Source: Thinopyrum elongatum
Lineage: Eukaryota > Streptophyta > Magnoliopsida > Poales > Poaceae
Reading direction: 5' to 3'
Assembly (NCBI GenBank): GCA_011799875.1
Contig: CM022299.1
Span: 216,999,018-217,063,017 of the forward strand
Length of the DNA stretch: 64,000 nt
Position numbers and translations under genes: made by a program. Shown here piece by piece: positions 21,215 to 33,489 of this stretch (the stretch's first letter is position 1; every line of letters starts with the position of its first letter). The notes beneath the pieces were generated by a model. The model saw only the letters and a list, made by a program, of their open reading frames with translations. It was not told the DNA's origin and did no database searches.

Positions 21215-22097
21215 TATCGGCGTTCTGTGAACCAGGGTACCTAGACTTGCCTGCCTGCGGCCCACGGTGTGGCTCCATCAACGTCCTGGTACGTCCCAAC
21301 TACAACACCAACAAGACAAGACCCTCGCGAGGGGCCAAGCCTCGCGAGGTGGACCACGCCAAGACCTCCTGAGGGAGCGGCCGCCCTAGGCTGCTCCTGA
21401 GGAGCGGAGATTACTATGCAGGTACCCAACCTCATGAGGTTGCGGTGACGCAAGCCATGACGACCAAGGCCAGGCAGTCGCCAGCGGGCGCAGAGGGGCA
21501 GGTTTCCCCTTTCGTGCTAAGGAGGCAAGCGCAGGCATGGATTCCCGAGGAATCGTACAAAGGTTTCCATTCCCGTGCAACGAGACCAAGACCGCCACGA
21601 CGGCAGGAAGGATGTCATCACCAAGCCCACCACGGCATCACGAACAGAAGCTTTGCAGACGAAGACCACCTTTCGTCAGGATAAGATGTACTACTTGTCC
21701 CCTTTCAAATTGGCCACTGTGGGATCCCTTCTCACCTACGTTTTGGGGAAGAGGACCGAGGCCACTCTATATGTAGGCTAGCCACAACCATAGCGAGGGG
21801 ATATCCGATCCGACTCGAGGCAGACTCACTCTCACCCCAGCGCAGACCTCGCGAGGTTGTTCATCACTTGTACTTGTTCATCCTTGGCCCCTCATGAGGC
21901 AAATCCACCACAAAGCAGGAGTAGGGTCTTACACCGCAAGGTGGCCCTAACCTGGGTAAACTGTCGTGTTCATCTTCTTCCTTGATTCATCAAGCTTGGC
22001 TGTAGGGCGATGAGTTGGTTGGTTGGATAGGTTGAGTTCTTTGCACATGCCCCAGAGTTTGAACCTTTCTTGGGTCCGCGGAGCCCTGAATCCGACA
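21215..22097 (+). repeat. 3' LTR of Tat-like Gypsy element
   Basis: It starts TATCGGCG (probably TG mutated to TA) after the polypurine tract and ends AATCCGACA at 22,097, about 883 bp. It contains the AAAGCAGGAGTAGGG and CCTGGGTAAA blocks also seen in the LTR at 2761. It is otherwise different from that LTR, so this is a different family of the same lineage. Confidence 0.7.
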
Positions 22098-23336
22098 GAA
22101 TCCATACCCTAACTTGGTGACGGTTCGCTACGACAGAAACGGTGGTGGAGAAATCCGTTAACGGCGGCGGATACCTACGACGGAGGCGCACAGGCGGAGA
22201 TGACGACGATCCGAAGACCAAGGGGCGAAAACAATGGGGGCGCGGGCTCGAGTTTTTGAAGAAATTTTCAATCGAATGGGCCACGGTATATATACCCATA
22301 CGCTGTCGGTGGCGCCAAGTGGAACATCTCGATGGCACTGAGATGCAAAACTGCATGCAGTTACTGCAACTCGGTGAGACCGAATTGTTCTAATCGGTGG
22401 CAGCGAGGTGAAAACCTAGATTAATCTAGTGGTTTCAGTGGGCCCAAATATGAGTGTGGTGGTATGACTGAAATTCACAAGAAGGTTTTGGAAGTCAGCC
22501 CTTAACGGATCAGTGGCTTTGAGTGCTCCTCACCCGGAGGGTCCAAAAAAGACTTGTTCAAGTTTTGTGATGTAGCATGAATAGAGTTTGAGACAAGAAA
22601 AAGCATAGATAGCTGGAGGAGGTTCTTAGGCATTCTTGTCCATCCATTTGGCAACTAAAACCAAACAATCAAAACCACAAATGGATGTCCTCTAATGGAG
22701 AAATCATGCAAATAACATGCTCACACAATAAGATAGCAAATGAAATATGTGACAAAGCATGCACAAACACTCTAGCATCTATCAAGCAATTGGCGATGAC
22801 TAGGTCATCTATATTTGAGTATATTGACTTAGGAGTCAAATGAGAACATTTGATCATAGGTCATACTCATCTTTAAGCACAAGTGGGGTTACCAATTTTA
22901 CATAAAGCATTAATGTGTTCACACCATTAGAGTTGCTTTAGCTCAATTTTTTTTAGCAAAGCTCCCATAGATGTGATATCCCCCCTATGAGGGATGAAAT
23001 AACTTGGGTTTTGTTGATGATGACTTCATGTAGATAGTGAAGATGTGGATGCTCAATGTTGATGTAGATCTTTTGGAGCAATCCATTGGAGTGTTGCACT
23101 TTCAATACCTACATGGGTTAGTCCCACAAGGAACTTACAAGGATATCCATAGACATAGAGTGAATTACACATATGATGATGTCCATGAAAGCATTAGGTT
23201 ACCTTGTCCCTTGTCTTACCAACAAGAGGGTTTGTGACTACATGAACTAGTGCAAGATATGAAAGTTGATTGCACATGTCCTCGCCAAAATGAATATGAG
23301 TGAAGTATGTTGGCGGAGTCACCCTCAAGAACACTC
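22098..23336. other. Non-coding remnant, probably the 3' side of the Sirevirus-like unit
   Basis: No coding region found. A TATATATACCC-like element at about 22,290 and one ACTCGGTGAGACCGA motif near 22,366-22,382 resemble the LTR at 25,584-27,154. I infer that part of this is a rearranged LTR of the same minus-strand element, but I cannot place its ends. The rest is AT-rich. Confidence 0.4.
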
Positions 23337-25499
23337 TAGTTCTTCTTCTTTGGGATCCACATCAACTTGATGGGAATCCTTGGAGTTGTAGTCGTACTTG
23401 ATGAAGTAGAACTTGACATAGTCTTGGGAACCCACTTGACCATGGCCTTAGGAGCTTCTTCAAATGAATCAATCTCTTCTTGAAGCTTGTCCTTGCCATT
23501 TAGCATGTGGTCTTGTGGTGGAAGATCATCTTGAGCTTGTGTTCCCTTGAAAGAAGTGGGATCATACTTCTCTTGTTGAGGAACAAACTTTGTCTTGGGG
23601 TATTGATCTTCCCACTCAACTCCATTGGCATTGAACTTTCGTTCAAAACCAACACCTTGATTCTTCCGGTGGCTTCCTTGCTTGCGTACAATTTCCTCAA
23701 ATTGCTTACTTCCGGCAAGGCTCTTGTAAACACCTTTCTCTATAATTCCCTTCAATAAGCTATTTTCTTGCTCAAGTGTAACTTGGCTAAGAGAATCATT
23801 AGTGTAATCAAGATAACTACTAGAAGCAACAACATTTGATTTAGCATGTTTATTGTTACTACTAGAGGAAGAATCTTTCTTGCTCTTATTGCTAGATTTT
23901 ACTTGTGGCATATAAGTAGACAAGAGGAGACGTTTGGCAAGATAAGAACTTTTCTTTTGAATATCATCATTGATAGCTTTTAGAAACTCATGCTCTTGCT
24001 CTAAATTTAGCTTCTCGAAGCGTAGCTTCTCATGAGTCCTTAGGAGCTCTCTATGATCCTCTAGAGTTGTTTCATGAGCTAACTTTAGAGTGTTTAGTTC
24101 TTTAGTTAGACGCTCAATTTCCTTCTTATCATTGTCATTCATTTCATCTTGGTTAGCATGATTCTTAGCAATTTCATTATAGTTTTCATCAATAGTGTTG
24201 TCAACAAGTAAATCATCATCACCTACCAAATCATCTTCATCACTATTGAAATCAACATACTCGGGGTGTGATACCTTAGGGACTTTAGCCATGAAGCATA
24301 TTCCAATTCCTTCATTTGGTGAGTCAAATATATCGTAGGAGTTTGATGACACAAGTGCAAGACCGGCAACACCTTAATCTTGAGTATATTCGGAGTCGAA
24401 GTGATAGCTTCTCTCGGAGTAGTTGTCGGAGTCGGAACCGGATACCTATTCACCAACGTGAGCTTGATGTCTTCGTCTTGTATAGCTCTTTGATGACTTG
24501 TCCTTCCTTTCAAAATCCTTGCTTCTACGAGAGGTTCGTCGTTCATAACGATCATCTCTACTCCTTCTCTCTCTGTGAGGTGATTCATCTCTCCTACTCC
24601 TCCTTTTTGGTGAATCTTCTCTTTTCTTGTAGGGAGCCGTACACTCATTGGAGTAGTGTCCGGGTCTTCCACAATTGTAGCAATTATGATCATGACTAGA
24701 ATATCTTTTGTCATTGTAGGAACTTGACTTGGAGCTTCTCTCCTTGCTTCTATTCTTGTAGAACTTATTCAAGTTCTTCACCGTTAAGCTCAATTCTTCA
24801 TTGGAGACTTGCTTCTCACTTGATGTTGTAGGAGAATCACTTGAAGCTTTGTAAGCACCACTTGACTTGTTGTGGAGCTCTTCCTTATCCTTGAGTGCCA
24901 TCTCATGAGCAACAATTCTACCGATGACTTCCGTGGGCTTGAGATCTTTGTAGTTGGGCATCATTTGGATCAAAGTGCACACGGTATCATATTTTCCATC
25001 CAAGGCTCTTAGGATCTTCTTGACGATGAATTTGTCGGTCATCTCTTCACTTCCTAAGCCAGCAATCTCATTTGTGATGAGAGAAAGCCTAGAGTACATC
25101 TCGACGACTCCTTCACCATCCTTCATCTTGAACTTGTCAAGTTGACTTTGAAGCACATCCAATTTGGATTCCTTGAAGGACTCTATACCTTCGTGCATAT
25201 CAACCAAAGTATCCCAAATTTCCTTTGCATTCTCAAGACGGCTGATTTTGTTGAATTCTTCGGGGCACAATCCATTGAAGAGAATATCGCAAGCTTGAGC
25301 ATTGTATTGCAACATCTTCATTTCTTCCGCTGTCGCTTCCATCCTCGAAGAAATCACCTTGCAAGTCAATACGCACAACAGCCCAAACGACAGGGTTATG
25401 ACCGAGAATATGCATTTTCATCTTATGCTTCCAACTAGCAAATTTTGCACCATCAAAGTAAGGACCTCTACGGTGGTAATTTCCCTCGCTAGACGACAT
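23337..25499 (-). pseudogene. gag: Gag of Sirevirus-like Copia element
   Basis: It starts at 25,499 (MSSSEGNYHRRGPYFDG). The UBN2-type Copia gag domain follows, with YFDGAKFASWKHKM, AKEIWDTLVDMHEG and MYSRLSLITNEIAGLG. After it come a CCHC knuckle (CYNCGRPGHYSNEC, about 24,690-24,650), an Arg/Ser-rich stretch, an acidic part and a coiled coil (about 24,150-23,900), ending WIPKKKN. The long C-terminal extension is a Sirevirus trait. A frameshift near 25,380 and stops at about 24,446 and 24,385 break it. No protease, integrase or reverse transcriptase follows downstream on this strand. Confidence 0.85.
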
Positions 25500-25569
25500 A
25501 CTCTCCTAGGTTGTGAAACCAAGGCTATGATCACCAAAGCTATGGAAATCAAGGTAAATGGAGACCAAA

Positions 25570-25581
25570 GCTCTGATACCA
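25570..25581 (-). other. Primer binding site of Sirevirus-like element
   Basis: On the minus strand TGGTATCAGAGC, the initiator Met-tRNA type, lies just inside the LTR edge at 25,584 and 71 bp before the gag ATG. Confidence 0.9.
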
Positions 25582-25583
25582 CT

Positions 25584-27154
25584 TGTAGGATCGAAAGTAT
25601 GTCTAGAGGGGGGTGATTAGACTACTTGACCAAATAAAAATTGAACCTTTTCCCAATTTTAGTTGTAGGCAGATTTTAGCAACTAGCACAAGTCAAGCAA
25701 TCAACCTACACATGCAATTCTAAGAGTGTAGCAGCAGAAAGTAGAACATTGCATATGAAGGTAAAGGGAAGGGTTTGGATAGTGCAAACACAATGAAGAC
25801 ATGGAGATTTTTGGCGTGGTTCCGATAGGTGGTGCTATCATACATCCACGTTGATGGAGACTTCAACCCACGCAGGGTAATGATTGCGCGAGTCCACGGA
25901 GGGCTCCACCCACGAAGGGTCCACGAAGAAGCAACCTTGTCTATCTCACCATGGCCATCGCCCACGAAGGACTTGCCTCACTCGGGTAGATCTTCACAAA
26001 GTAGGCGATCTCCTTGCCCTTACAAACTTCTTGGTTCAACTGCACATCTTGACAGAGGCTCCCAAGTGACACCTAACCAATATAGGAGACACCACTCTCT
26101 AAAAGGTAACAAATGGTGTGTTGATGATGAACTCCTTGCTCTTGTGCTTCAAATGATAGTCTCCCCAACACTCAACTCTCTCTCACATATTTGGATATGG
26201 TGGAGAGATGATTTGAGTGGAAAGCAACTTGGGGAAGGCTAGAAATCGAGATTCTTGTGGTAGGATTGGTATATCTTGATCTCAACACATGAGTAGGTGG
26301 TTCTCTCTCAGAAAATGTATGGTGAAAGTGTAGGCACATTCTGATGGATCTCTCACATATGGAGAAGGGGGTGGAGGGGTATATATAGCCTCCACACAAA
26401 ATCCAACCATTACACACATTTGACCCAACTCGGTGAGACTGAATAGATGAACTCGGTGAGACCGATTAGATCAAAATGTGAACATTAGGAATCTTGTTGG
26501 GACCGACTGGAACAACTCGGTGGGACCGATGTGCTAGGTCTTAGGGCAAACCTCATCTCGGTGGCGCTGATTGAATCAACTCGGTGAGACCGAAGTGAAG
26601 CAATAGGGCAATAGAGAATTGGTCAAGCCATCTCGGTGAGACCGATTGCAATTTTGATGAGACCGAAATAATTGCAACTGATAAGAGGGAGTTGGCAAGG
26701 CCATTTCAGTGAGACCAAGATCCGTATCGGTGTGACCGAACTTTTAGGGTTTATGGCTGTGGCTATGCCATATGAACTCGGTGGCTCCAGATAGAATGAA
26801 TCGGTGGGGCCGAGTTGGAGTTTAGGGTTTTGACATATTTGGATGGAGAAAGTGGTTGAGGGCTTTGGAGCAATATCACTAAGCATTTTGAGCAAACAAG
26901 CCATTAAGCAACACCTCGTCCCCTTTTAATAGTATTGGCTTTCCTATGGACACAATGTGATCTTGGACCACTAAAACAACGATGAACAGTCTTGAGCTTT
27001 TGCCAATATGTGTCCTTAGCATTTTGAGGGGTCCACATTTCTAGTCCATGCCATGCCATTCATTGAACTTCCTGAATATTTATCTTGCATAGATATTAGT
27101 TCAATGAGCTATATGTTGTTATGAATTACCAAAACCACCGAAGGATTAGTTGCA
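25584..27154 (-). repeat. 5' LTR of Sirevirus-like Copia element (minus orientation)
   Basis: On the minus strand it runs from TGCAACTAATCC (27,154) to GATCCTACA (25,584), 1571 bp. The inner edge is fixed by the primer site. A TATATATACCCC promoter element lies at about 26,374-26,386 on the minus strand. It holds an array of TCGGTGAGACCGA-like motifs (26,425-26,815). The opening matches what I know of Triticeae Sirevirus LTRs (Barbara/Maximus type), but this is from memory. Confidence 0.85.
26425..26815. repeat. Array of about a dozen near-palindromic motifs in the Sirevirus LTR
   Basis: Variants of CTCGGTGAGACCGA recur at irregular spacing. The core TCGGT-NNN-ACCGA is self-complementary. 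Sirevirus LTRs are known to carry repeated palindromic motifs upstream of the promoter. Confidence 0.85.
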
Positions 27155-27638
27155 CTTTTAGCACACCACTGAGAAAGACCCGTTGCTCAAATTTAAGTCG
27201 GCAAAGGACACACAACAAGTTGACTTTGTCCTTGGTGATTCTTCTCAGCAGTTCACCATTGGGATAGGGATGGATCCTAAATAGGAAAGCACGCTCATTG
27301 AATTCATCTGTGAGAATCGAGACATTTTTGCATGGAAACCTTCTGACATGCCAGTGTACTGAGAGAATTTGGTGAGCACCGCCTTAATGTGGATCCTAAG
27401 ATGCAGCCTGTTTGACAGTTCCTCTGTCGTTTTAACGAGGAGAGGCATAAGGCTATTGGAGAAGAAGTGGCCCGGCTCCTAGTTCCCGGATTCATCATTG
27501 AAGTTTTTCACCCTCAGCGGTTGGCCAATCTTGACAGATCTCAACAAGGCTTGTGCAACCGATCCTTCTGCTCTCCCCCGTATTGACCAAATTGTGGATG
27601 CCACGGTGGGTTGTAAGAGTTTTTGCTTTCTGGATGCT
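27155..27638 (+). pseudogene. Gypsy pol fragment: start of reverse transcriptase
   Basis: Pieces of a Ty3/Gypsy pol appear in shifting plus frames: ENRDIFAWKPSDMP (near 27,310), EHRLNVDPKMQPV and EERHKAIGEEVARLL (27,375-27,480), DLNKAC and LPRIDQIVDATVGC-FLDA (27,538-27,640). These are the linker and first reverse transcriptase blocks. Several stops and frameshifts are present. The fragment is cut at 27,639 by the LTR that begins TGATGACCC and on the left by the Sirevirus LTR. It is the oldest layer of the right-hand nest. Confidence 0.8.
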
Positions 27639-27844
27639 TGATGACCCACAAGTATAGGGTATCAATCGTAGTCCTTTCGATAAGTAAGAGTGTCGAACCC
27701 AACGAGGAGCAGAAGGAAATGACAAGTGGTTTCCAGCAAGGTATTTTCTGCAAGCACTGAAATAGTCGGTAACAGGTAGTTTGATAGCAAGATAATTTGT
27801 AACGGACAAGTAACGATAACGGTAAATAAAGTGCAGCAAGGTAG
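27639..27844 (-). repeat. Split Gypsy LTR, piece 1 of 4 (outer end)
   Basis: It begins TGATGACCCACAAG and matches 62,313-62,517 closely. It is the end of a minus-oriented LTR (on the minus strand this is its last 206 bp). It stops at the insertion of the solo LTR. The full LTR is 27,639-27,844 + 29,446-29,614 + 38,262-38,646 + 60,149-60,905, about 1517 bp. Confidence 0.85.
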
Positions 27845-29440
27845 TGATACGTCTCCAACGTATCTATAATTTTTGCTTGTTCCATGCTGTTATATTATCA
27901 TTCTTGGATGTTTTACAATCATTTTATAGCACTTTATATCACTTTTTGGGACTAACCTATTGACATAGTGCCCAGTGCCAGTTGCTGTTTTTTGCTTGTT
28001 TTTTACTTCACACAATATCAGTACCAAACAGAGTCCAACGGCAGCGAAACTTTTGGAGATTTTGTTGGACCAGAAGACACAAGATGGGCCAAAGAAGTAC
28101 TAGAGGGGAGGCCCGAGTGGAGCACAACCCCCCAGGGCGCGCCTAGGAGCCTAGGCGCGCCCTGGTGGGTTGTGCCCACCTCGGTGGCCTCCCGCACCGC
28201 CTCTTCGCCCTGTAAATACCCAAATATTCCAAAAACCCTAGGACAATCGATGAAACACAATTCCAGCCGCCGCAAGTTCCAGAACGACGAGATCCAATCT
28301 AGACACCATCACAGAGGGGTTCATCATCCTCATTGGTGCCTCTCCGATGATGGATGAGTAGTTCATCATAGACCTATGGGTCCGTAGGCAGTAACTAGAT
28401 GGCTTCCTCTCTCTCTTTTGATTCTCAATACAATGGTGTCATAGAGATCTATTTGATGTAACTCTTTTTTGCGGTGTGTTTGTTGGGATTCGATGAACTC
28501 CGAGTTTATGATCAGATCTAAATGCATGAAAGTTATTTGAGTTTTCTTTGATCTCTTATATGCATGATTACTTATAGCCTCGTATTTCTTCTTCGAATCT
28601 TTGGTTTAGTTAGGCCAACTAGATCGATTTTTCTTGCCATGGGAAGAGGTGCTTTGAGATGGGTTCGATTGTGTGGTGTTCTTTCCCAGTGACAGAAGGG
28701 GAAGTAAGACACGCATGTATCATTGCTATTAAGGATAACAAGATGGGGGCTATTCCTGCATGAACAGATCTCGTCTACATCATGTCATTGTTCTTATTGC
28801 ATTACTCCGTTTCTCCATGAACTTAATACACTAGATGCATGCTGGATAGCGGTCGATGTGTGGAGTAATAGTAGTAGATGCAGGCAGGAGTCGGTCTACT
28901 AATCTTGGACGTGATGCCTATATAATGATCATTTTCTGGATATCGTCATAATTATTCGATCTTCTATCAAATGCCCAATAGTAATTTGTCTACCCACCGT
29001 ATGCTATTTTCTCGAGAGAAGCCACTAGTGAAATCTACGGCCCCCGGGTCTATTATTTATCATATTTGCTTTGAGATCTATTTTTTTTTGCTTTTGTTTT
29101 CAGATCTATTATTCCAAAAACCCAAAAATACCTTGTTGCACTTTTTTGTTATTTATTTTATTTCGCGTTTCATCAAGATCTATTTATCCAATCTACACAA
29201 TTTTTATCCCGTCAACTTCACAATTTCTGGCACAGTTACCCATAGAGGGACTGACAACCCCTCCTACTCGTCGGGCTGCAAGTATTTGTTCTTTGTGTGC
29301 AGGTACCATTTACATAGTGTTGCTTGGTTCTCCTACTGGATTGATACCTTTGTTTCATAACTGAGGGAAATACCTACCATAGCTGTGCTGCATCATCCCT
29401 TCCTCTTTGGGGAAATACCGACGTAGTTCAAGCGACATAA
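27845..29440 (+). mobile_element. Solo LTR (1596 bp), plus copy
   Basis: It begins TGATACGTCTCCAACGTATC, an inverted pair GATACGT/ACGTATC, and is colinear over its whole length with the reverse complement of 43,925-45,521 (1597 bp). Flanks are GGTAG (27,840-27,844) and AGCAG (29,441-29,445), an imperfect 5 bp duplication. The other copy of the host LTR (62,513) shows the site without insertion. There is no internal region, so it is probably a solo LTR left by recombination. The family name is not certain. Confidence 0.75.
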
Positions 29441-29445
29441 AGCAG

Positions 29446-29614
29446 CCCAATCCTTTTGTGGCAAAGGATAGGCCAAAATGGTTTCTTATATTAAGCAAAG
29501 CATTCTTGAGGGTACACGGGGATTTCATCTAGCCACTTTCATCATGTTGGTTTGATTCGTGTTCGCTACTTTGATAATTTGATATGTGGGTGGACCATGC
29601 TTGGGTGCTGTTCT
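29446..29614 (-). repeat. Split Gypsy LTR, piece 2 of 4
   Basis: It continues piece 1 (CCCAATCCTTTTGTGGC) and matches 62,518-62,690. It ends at GTTCT, the target site of the BARE-like element. Confidence 0.85.
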
Positions 29615-31405
29615 TGAAGGAAATATGCCCTAGAGGCAATAATAAAGTTGTTATTTTATATTATATTTCCTTATTCATGATAAAGGTTTATTATTCATGC
29701 TAGAATTGTATTAATCAGAAACTTAAATACATGTGTGAATACATAAACAATTACTGTGTCCCTAGTAAGCCTCTACTAGACTAGCTCGTTGATCAAAGAT
29801 GATTAAGGTTTCCTAACCATAGAGATGTGTTGTCATTTGATAACAGGATCACATCATTAGGAGAATGATGTGATGGACAAGACCCATCCATTATCTTAGC
29901 ATAATGATCGTTCAGTTTATTGCTATTGCTTTCTTCATGTCAAATACATATTCCTTCGACTATGAGATTATGCAACTCCCAAATACCGGAGGAATACCTT
30001 GTGTGCTATCAAATGTCACAACTTAACTGGGTGATCATAAAGATGCTCTACAGGTATCTCCGAAGGTGTTTGTTGAGTTGACATAGATCAAGATTAGGAT
30101 TTGTCACTCCGAGTATCGGAGAGGTATCTATGGGCCCTCTCGGTAATATACATCAATAGCTTGCAAGCAAATGACTAAGGAGTTAGTCACGAGGTGATGT
30201 ATTATGAAATGACTAAAGAGACTTGCCGGTAACGAGATTGAACTAGGTATGAAGATACCCACGATCGAATCTCGGGCAAGTAACATACCGATGGATAAAG
30301 GGAATTACGTATGTTGTCATAACGGTTCGGCCGATAAAGATGTTCGTAGAATATGTAGGAGCCAATATGTGCATCTAGGTTCTGCTATTGGTTATTGACC
30401 GAAGAGGTGTCTCGGTAATGTTTACATTGTTCTCGAACCCGTAGGGTCCGCACGCTTAACGTTCGTTGACGATATAGTGTTATATGAGTTATATGTTTTG
30501 GTGAACGAATGTTGTTCGGAATCCTAGATGAGATCACGAACATGACAAGGAGTCTCGAAATGGCCGAGAGGTAAAGATTGATATATAGGACGATGGTATT
30601 TGGACACCGGAAGTGTTTCGGGACGTACCGGGAAGGAATCGGGTCACCGGAAGGGGTTCCGGGCACCCCTCCCGGCAAGTTATGGGCCTTATGGGCCAAA
30701 GGAGGGGACAAACCAGCCCACAAGGGGGCTGGTGCGCCCCCTCCCTTGTTTGTCCAGCCCTAGGGAAGGAAAAGGGGGAGGGCTAGCCCCTCCTGCCTTT
30801 CCCTCTCATGGGAGAAAGGAAAAAGGGGGGCGCCACCCTCCCCTGCCTTTCCCCGCACTCCAAATAAGGAAAGAGGGGGGCGCAGCTTGGGAGGGACCCC
30901 AAGTAGGATTCCTCCTACTTGGGCGCCTCCTTTGGCTTCTCCTCCCTCCCTCCCTCCCTCCCACCTATATATATGTGGGAGGGGGGAGCCTAGCACACCC
31001 CAGACAATTGCCTAGCCGTGTGCGGCGCCCCCCTACACCGTTTACACCCCCGGTCATATTTTCGTAGTGCTTAGGCGAAGCCCTGCGGAGATCACTTCAA
31101 CATCACCATCACCATGCCGTCGTGTTGACGGAACTCATCTACTACCTCCACATCTTGCTGGATCAAGAAGGCGAGGGACGTCACCGAGTTGAACGTGTGC
31201 AAAACGCGGAGGTGCTGTGCGTTCGGTACTTGATCGGTTGAAGCGCGAAGAAGTTCGACTACATCAACCGTGTTGTGAAATGCTTCAACTTACGGTCTAC
31301 GAGGGTACGTAGACACACTCTCCCTCTTGTTTCTATGCATCTCCATGGATAGATCATTGCGTGTGCATAGAATTTTTCTTGTTTTCCATGCAACGTTTCC
31401 CAACA
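29615..31405 (+). repeat. 5' LTR of BARE-like element
   Basis: It has the TATA box CTATATATATG at about 30,965-30,975, then GTGTGCGGCGCC and TTTCGTAGTG leader blocks. It matches 36,469-38,256 with a few percent difference by eye. Confidence 0.95.
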
Positions 31406-31406
31406 G

Positions 31407-31419
31407 TGGCATCCGAGCC
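31407..31419 (+). other. Primer binding site of BARE-like element
   Basis: TGGCATCCGAGCC lies one base after the LTR. It differs at two positions from TGGTATCAGAGCC, the initiator Met-tRNA site. This variant is usual for the BARE group. Confidence 0.85.
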
Positions 31420-32671
31420 AGGTCTATGCGTAGATGATATGCACGAGTAGGACACAAAGAGTTGTGGGCGGTGATAGTCATATTGCTTACCCCCAACATC
31501 TTTTTTTGATTCGGCGGTATTGTGGGATGAAGCGGCCCGGACCAACCTTACATGCCCACGCACATGAGACCGGTTCCACCGACTGACATGCAACTGGTTT
31601 TGCATAAAGGTGGCTGGCGGGTGTCTGTTTCTCCTACTTTAGTTGAATCGAATTTGACTACGGTCGGTCCTTGAAGAAGGTTAAAACAGCAAACTTGACG
31701 AAACACCGTTGTGGTTTTTTGTGTAGGTAAGAACGGTTCTTGCTAAAAGCTCGTAGTAGCCACGTAAAACTTGCAACAACAAAGTAGAGGACGTCTAACT
31801 TGTTTTTGCATGGCATGTTGTGATGTGATATGGTCAAGACATGATGTGATAAACGTTATTGTACGAGATGATCATGTTTTGTAAGTTATCGGCAACCGGT
31901 AGGAGCCTTATGGTTGTCTCTTTATTGTATGAAATGCAAATGCCATGTAATTGCTTTACTTTATCGTTATGCGTTAGCAATAGTTGTAGAAGCAATAGTT
32001 GGCAAGACGACCACGACGCAACGATGGAGATCAAGGTGTCGAGCCGGTGACGATGGAGATCATGATGATGCTTTGGAGATGGAGATCAAAAACACAAGAT
32101 GATGGCCATATCATGTCACATATTTTGATTGCATGTGATGTTTATCTTTTATGCATCTTATTTTTCTTAGAACAACGGTAGCATTATAAGATGATCCCTT
32201 CACTTAATTTCAAGATAAAAGTGTTCTCCCTAAGTATGCACCGTTGCTACAGTTCGTCGTTTCGAGACACCACGTGATGATCAGGTGTGATAGACTCTAC
32301 GTTCACATACAACGGGTGTAAGACAGTTTTACACATTCAGAATACTTGGGTTAAACTTGACGAGCCTAGCATGTACAGACATGGTCTCCGAACACTGGAG
32401 ACCGAAAGGTCGAACATGAGTCATATAGTAGATATGATCAACATAGATATGTTCACCATTGATGACTACCTCATCTCACATGATGATCGGACATGGGTTA
32501 GTTGATTTGGATCATGTATCACTTAAATAACTTGAGGGATGTTAATTTAAGTGGGAGTTCATTAGTAATTTGATTAATTGAACTTAATTTATCATGAACT
32601 TAGTCTTGATAGTTTTGCATATCTATGTTGTAGATCAATAGCTCGCGATATAGCTCCCATATATTTTTGAT
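31420..32671 (+). other. Untranslated leader of BARE-like element
   Basis: About 1.25 kb with no supported ORF between the primer site and gag. Long leaders holding the packaging and dimerisation signals are normal in the BARE group; I cannot point to the exact signals. Confidence 0.6.
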
Positions 32672-33489
32672 ATGTTCCTAGAGAAAACTAAGTTGAAAGA
32701 TGATAGTAGCAATGATGCGGACTGGGTCCGTGATCTAAGGATTATCCTCATTGTTGCACAGAAGAATTATGTCCTTGATGCACCGCTAGGTGACAAACCT
32801 ATTACAGGAGCACATGCAGACGTTATGAACGTTTTGCAAGCTCGATATGATGACTACTTGATAGTTTAGTGCGCCATGCTTTACGGCTTAGAACCGGGAC
32901 TTCAAAGATGTTTTGAATGCCATGGAGCATATGAGATGTTCCAAGAGCTGAAATTGGTATTTCAGACTTATGCCCGTGTTGAGAGGTATAAGACCTCTGA
33001 CAAGTACTTTGCCTACAAGATGGAGGAGAAAGCTCAGCCAGTGAGCATGTACTCAGAATGTCTAGGTACTACAATCGCTTGAATCAAGTGGGAGTTAATC
33101 TTCCAGATAATATAGTGATTGACAGAATTCTCTAGTCACTATCACCAAGCTACTAGAACTTCGTGACTAACTATAATATGCAAGGGATGATGAAAATGAT
33201 TCCCGAGCTCTTCGCGATGCTGAAATCAGCGAAGGTAGAAATCAAGAAAGAGCATCAAGTGTTGATGGTTAAACAAGACCACTAGTTTCAAGAAAAGGGG
33301 CTAGGGAAAGAAAGGGAACTTCAAGAAGAATGGCAAGCAAGTTGTCGCTCCCATGAAGAAGCCCAAAGCTAGACCCAAGCCTGAAACTGAGTGCTTCTAC
33401 TGCAAAGGAAATGGTCACTGGAAGCGGAACTGCCCCAAATACTTGGCGGATAAGAAGTATGGCAAAGAGAACAAAAGTATATTTGATAT
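32672..33489 (+). pseudogene. gag: Gag of BARE-like Copia element
   Basis: Copia gag blocks occur in order: DWVRDLRIIL, LYGLEPGLQRCFE, YEMFQELKLVFQTYARVERY. The CCHC zinc knuckle is CFYCKGNGHWKRNC at about 33,392-33,433, followed by KYLADKK. A TAG near 32,867, a stop near 33,080 and a further stop and frame change before the knuckle break it. The original start is not evident: the first methionine of the frame at 32,672 lies near the start of the domain. Confidence 0.85.

Noticed and set aside
27845..29440. Reading the 1.6 kb element as a DNA transposon or Helitron because of its terminal hairpin
   Set aside because: The sister copy has a perfect 5 bp duplication and TG..CA ends, which fit an LTR better; there is no CTRR end or long terminal inverted repeat.
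30600..31067. 155-residue plus-strand frame in the BARE-like 5' LTR
   Set aside because: It lies across the LTR promoter and leader and is broken in the 3' LTR copy.
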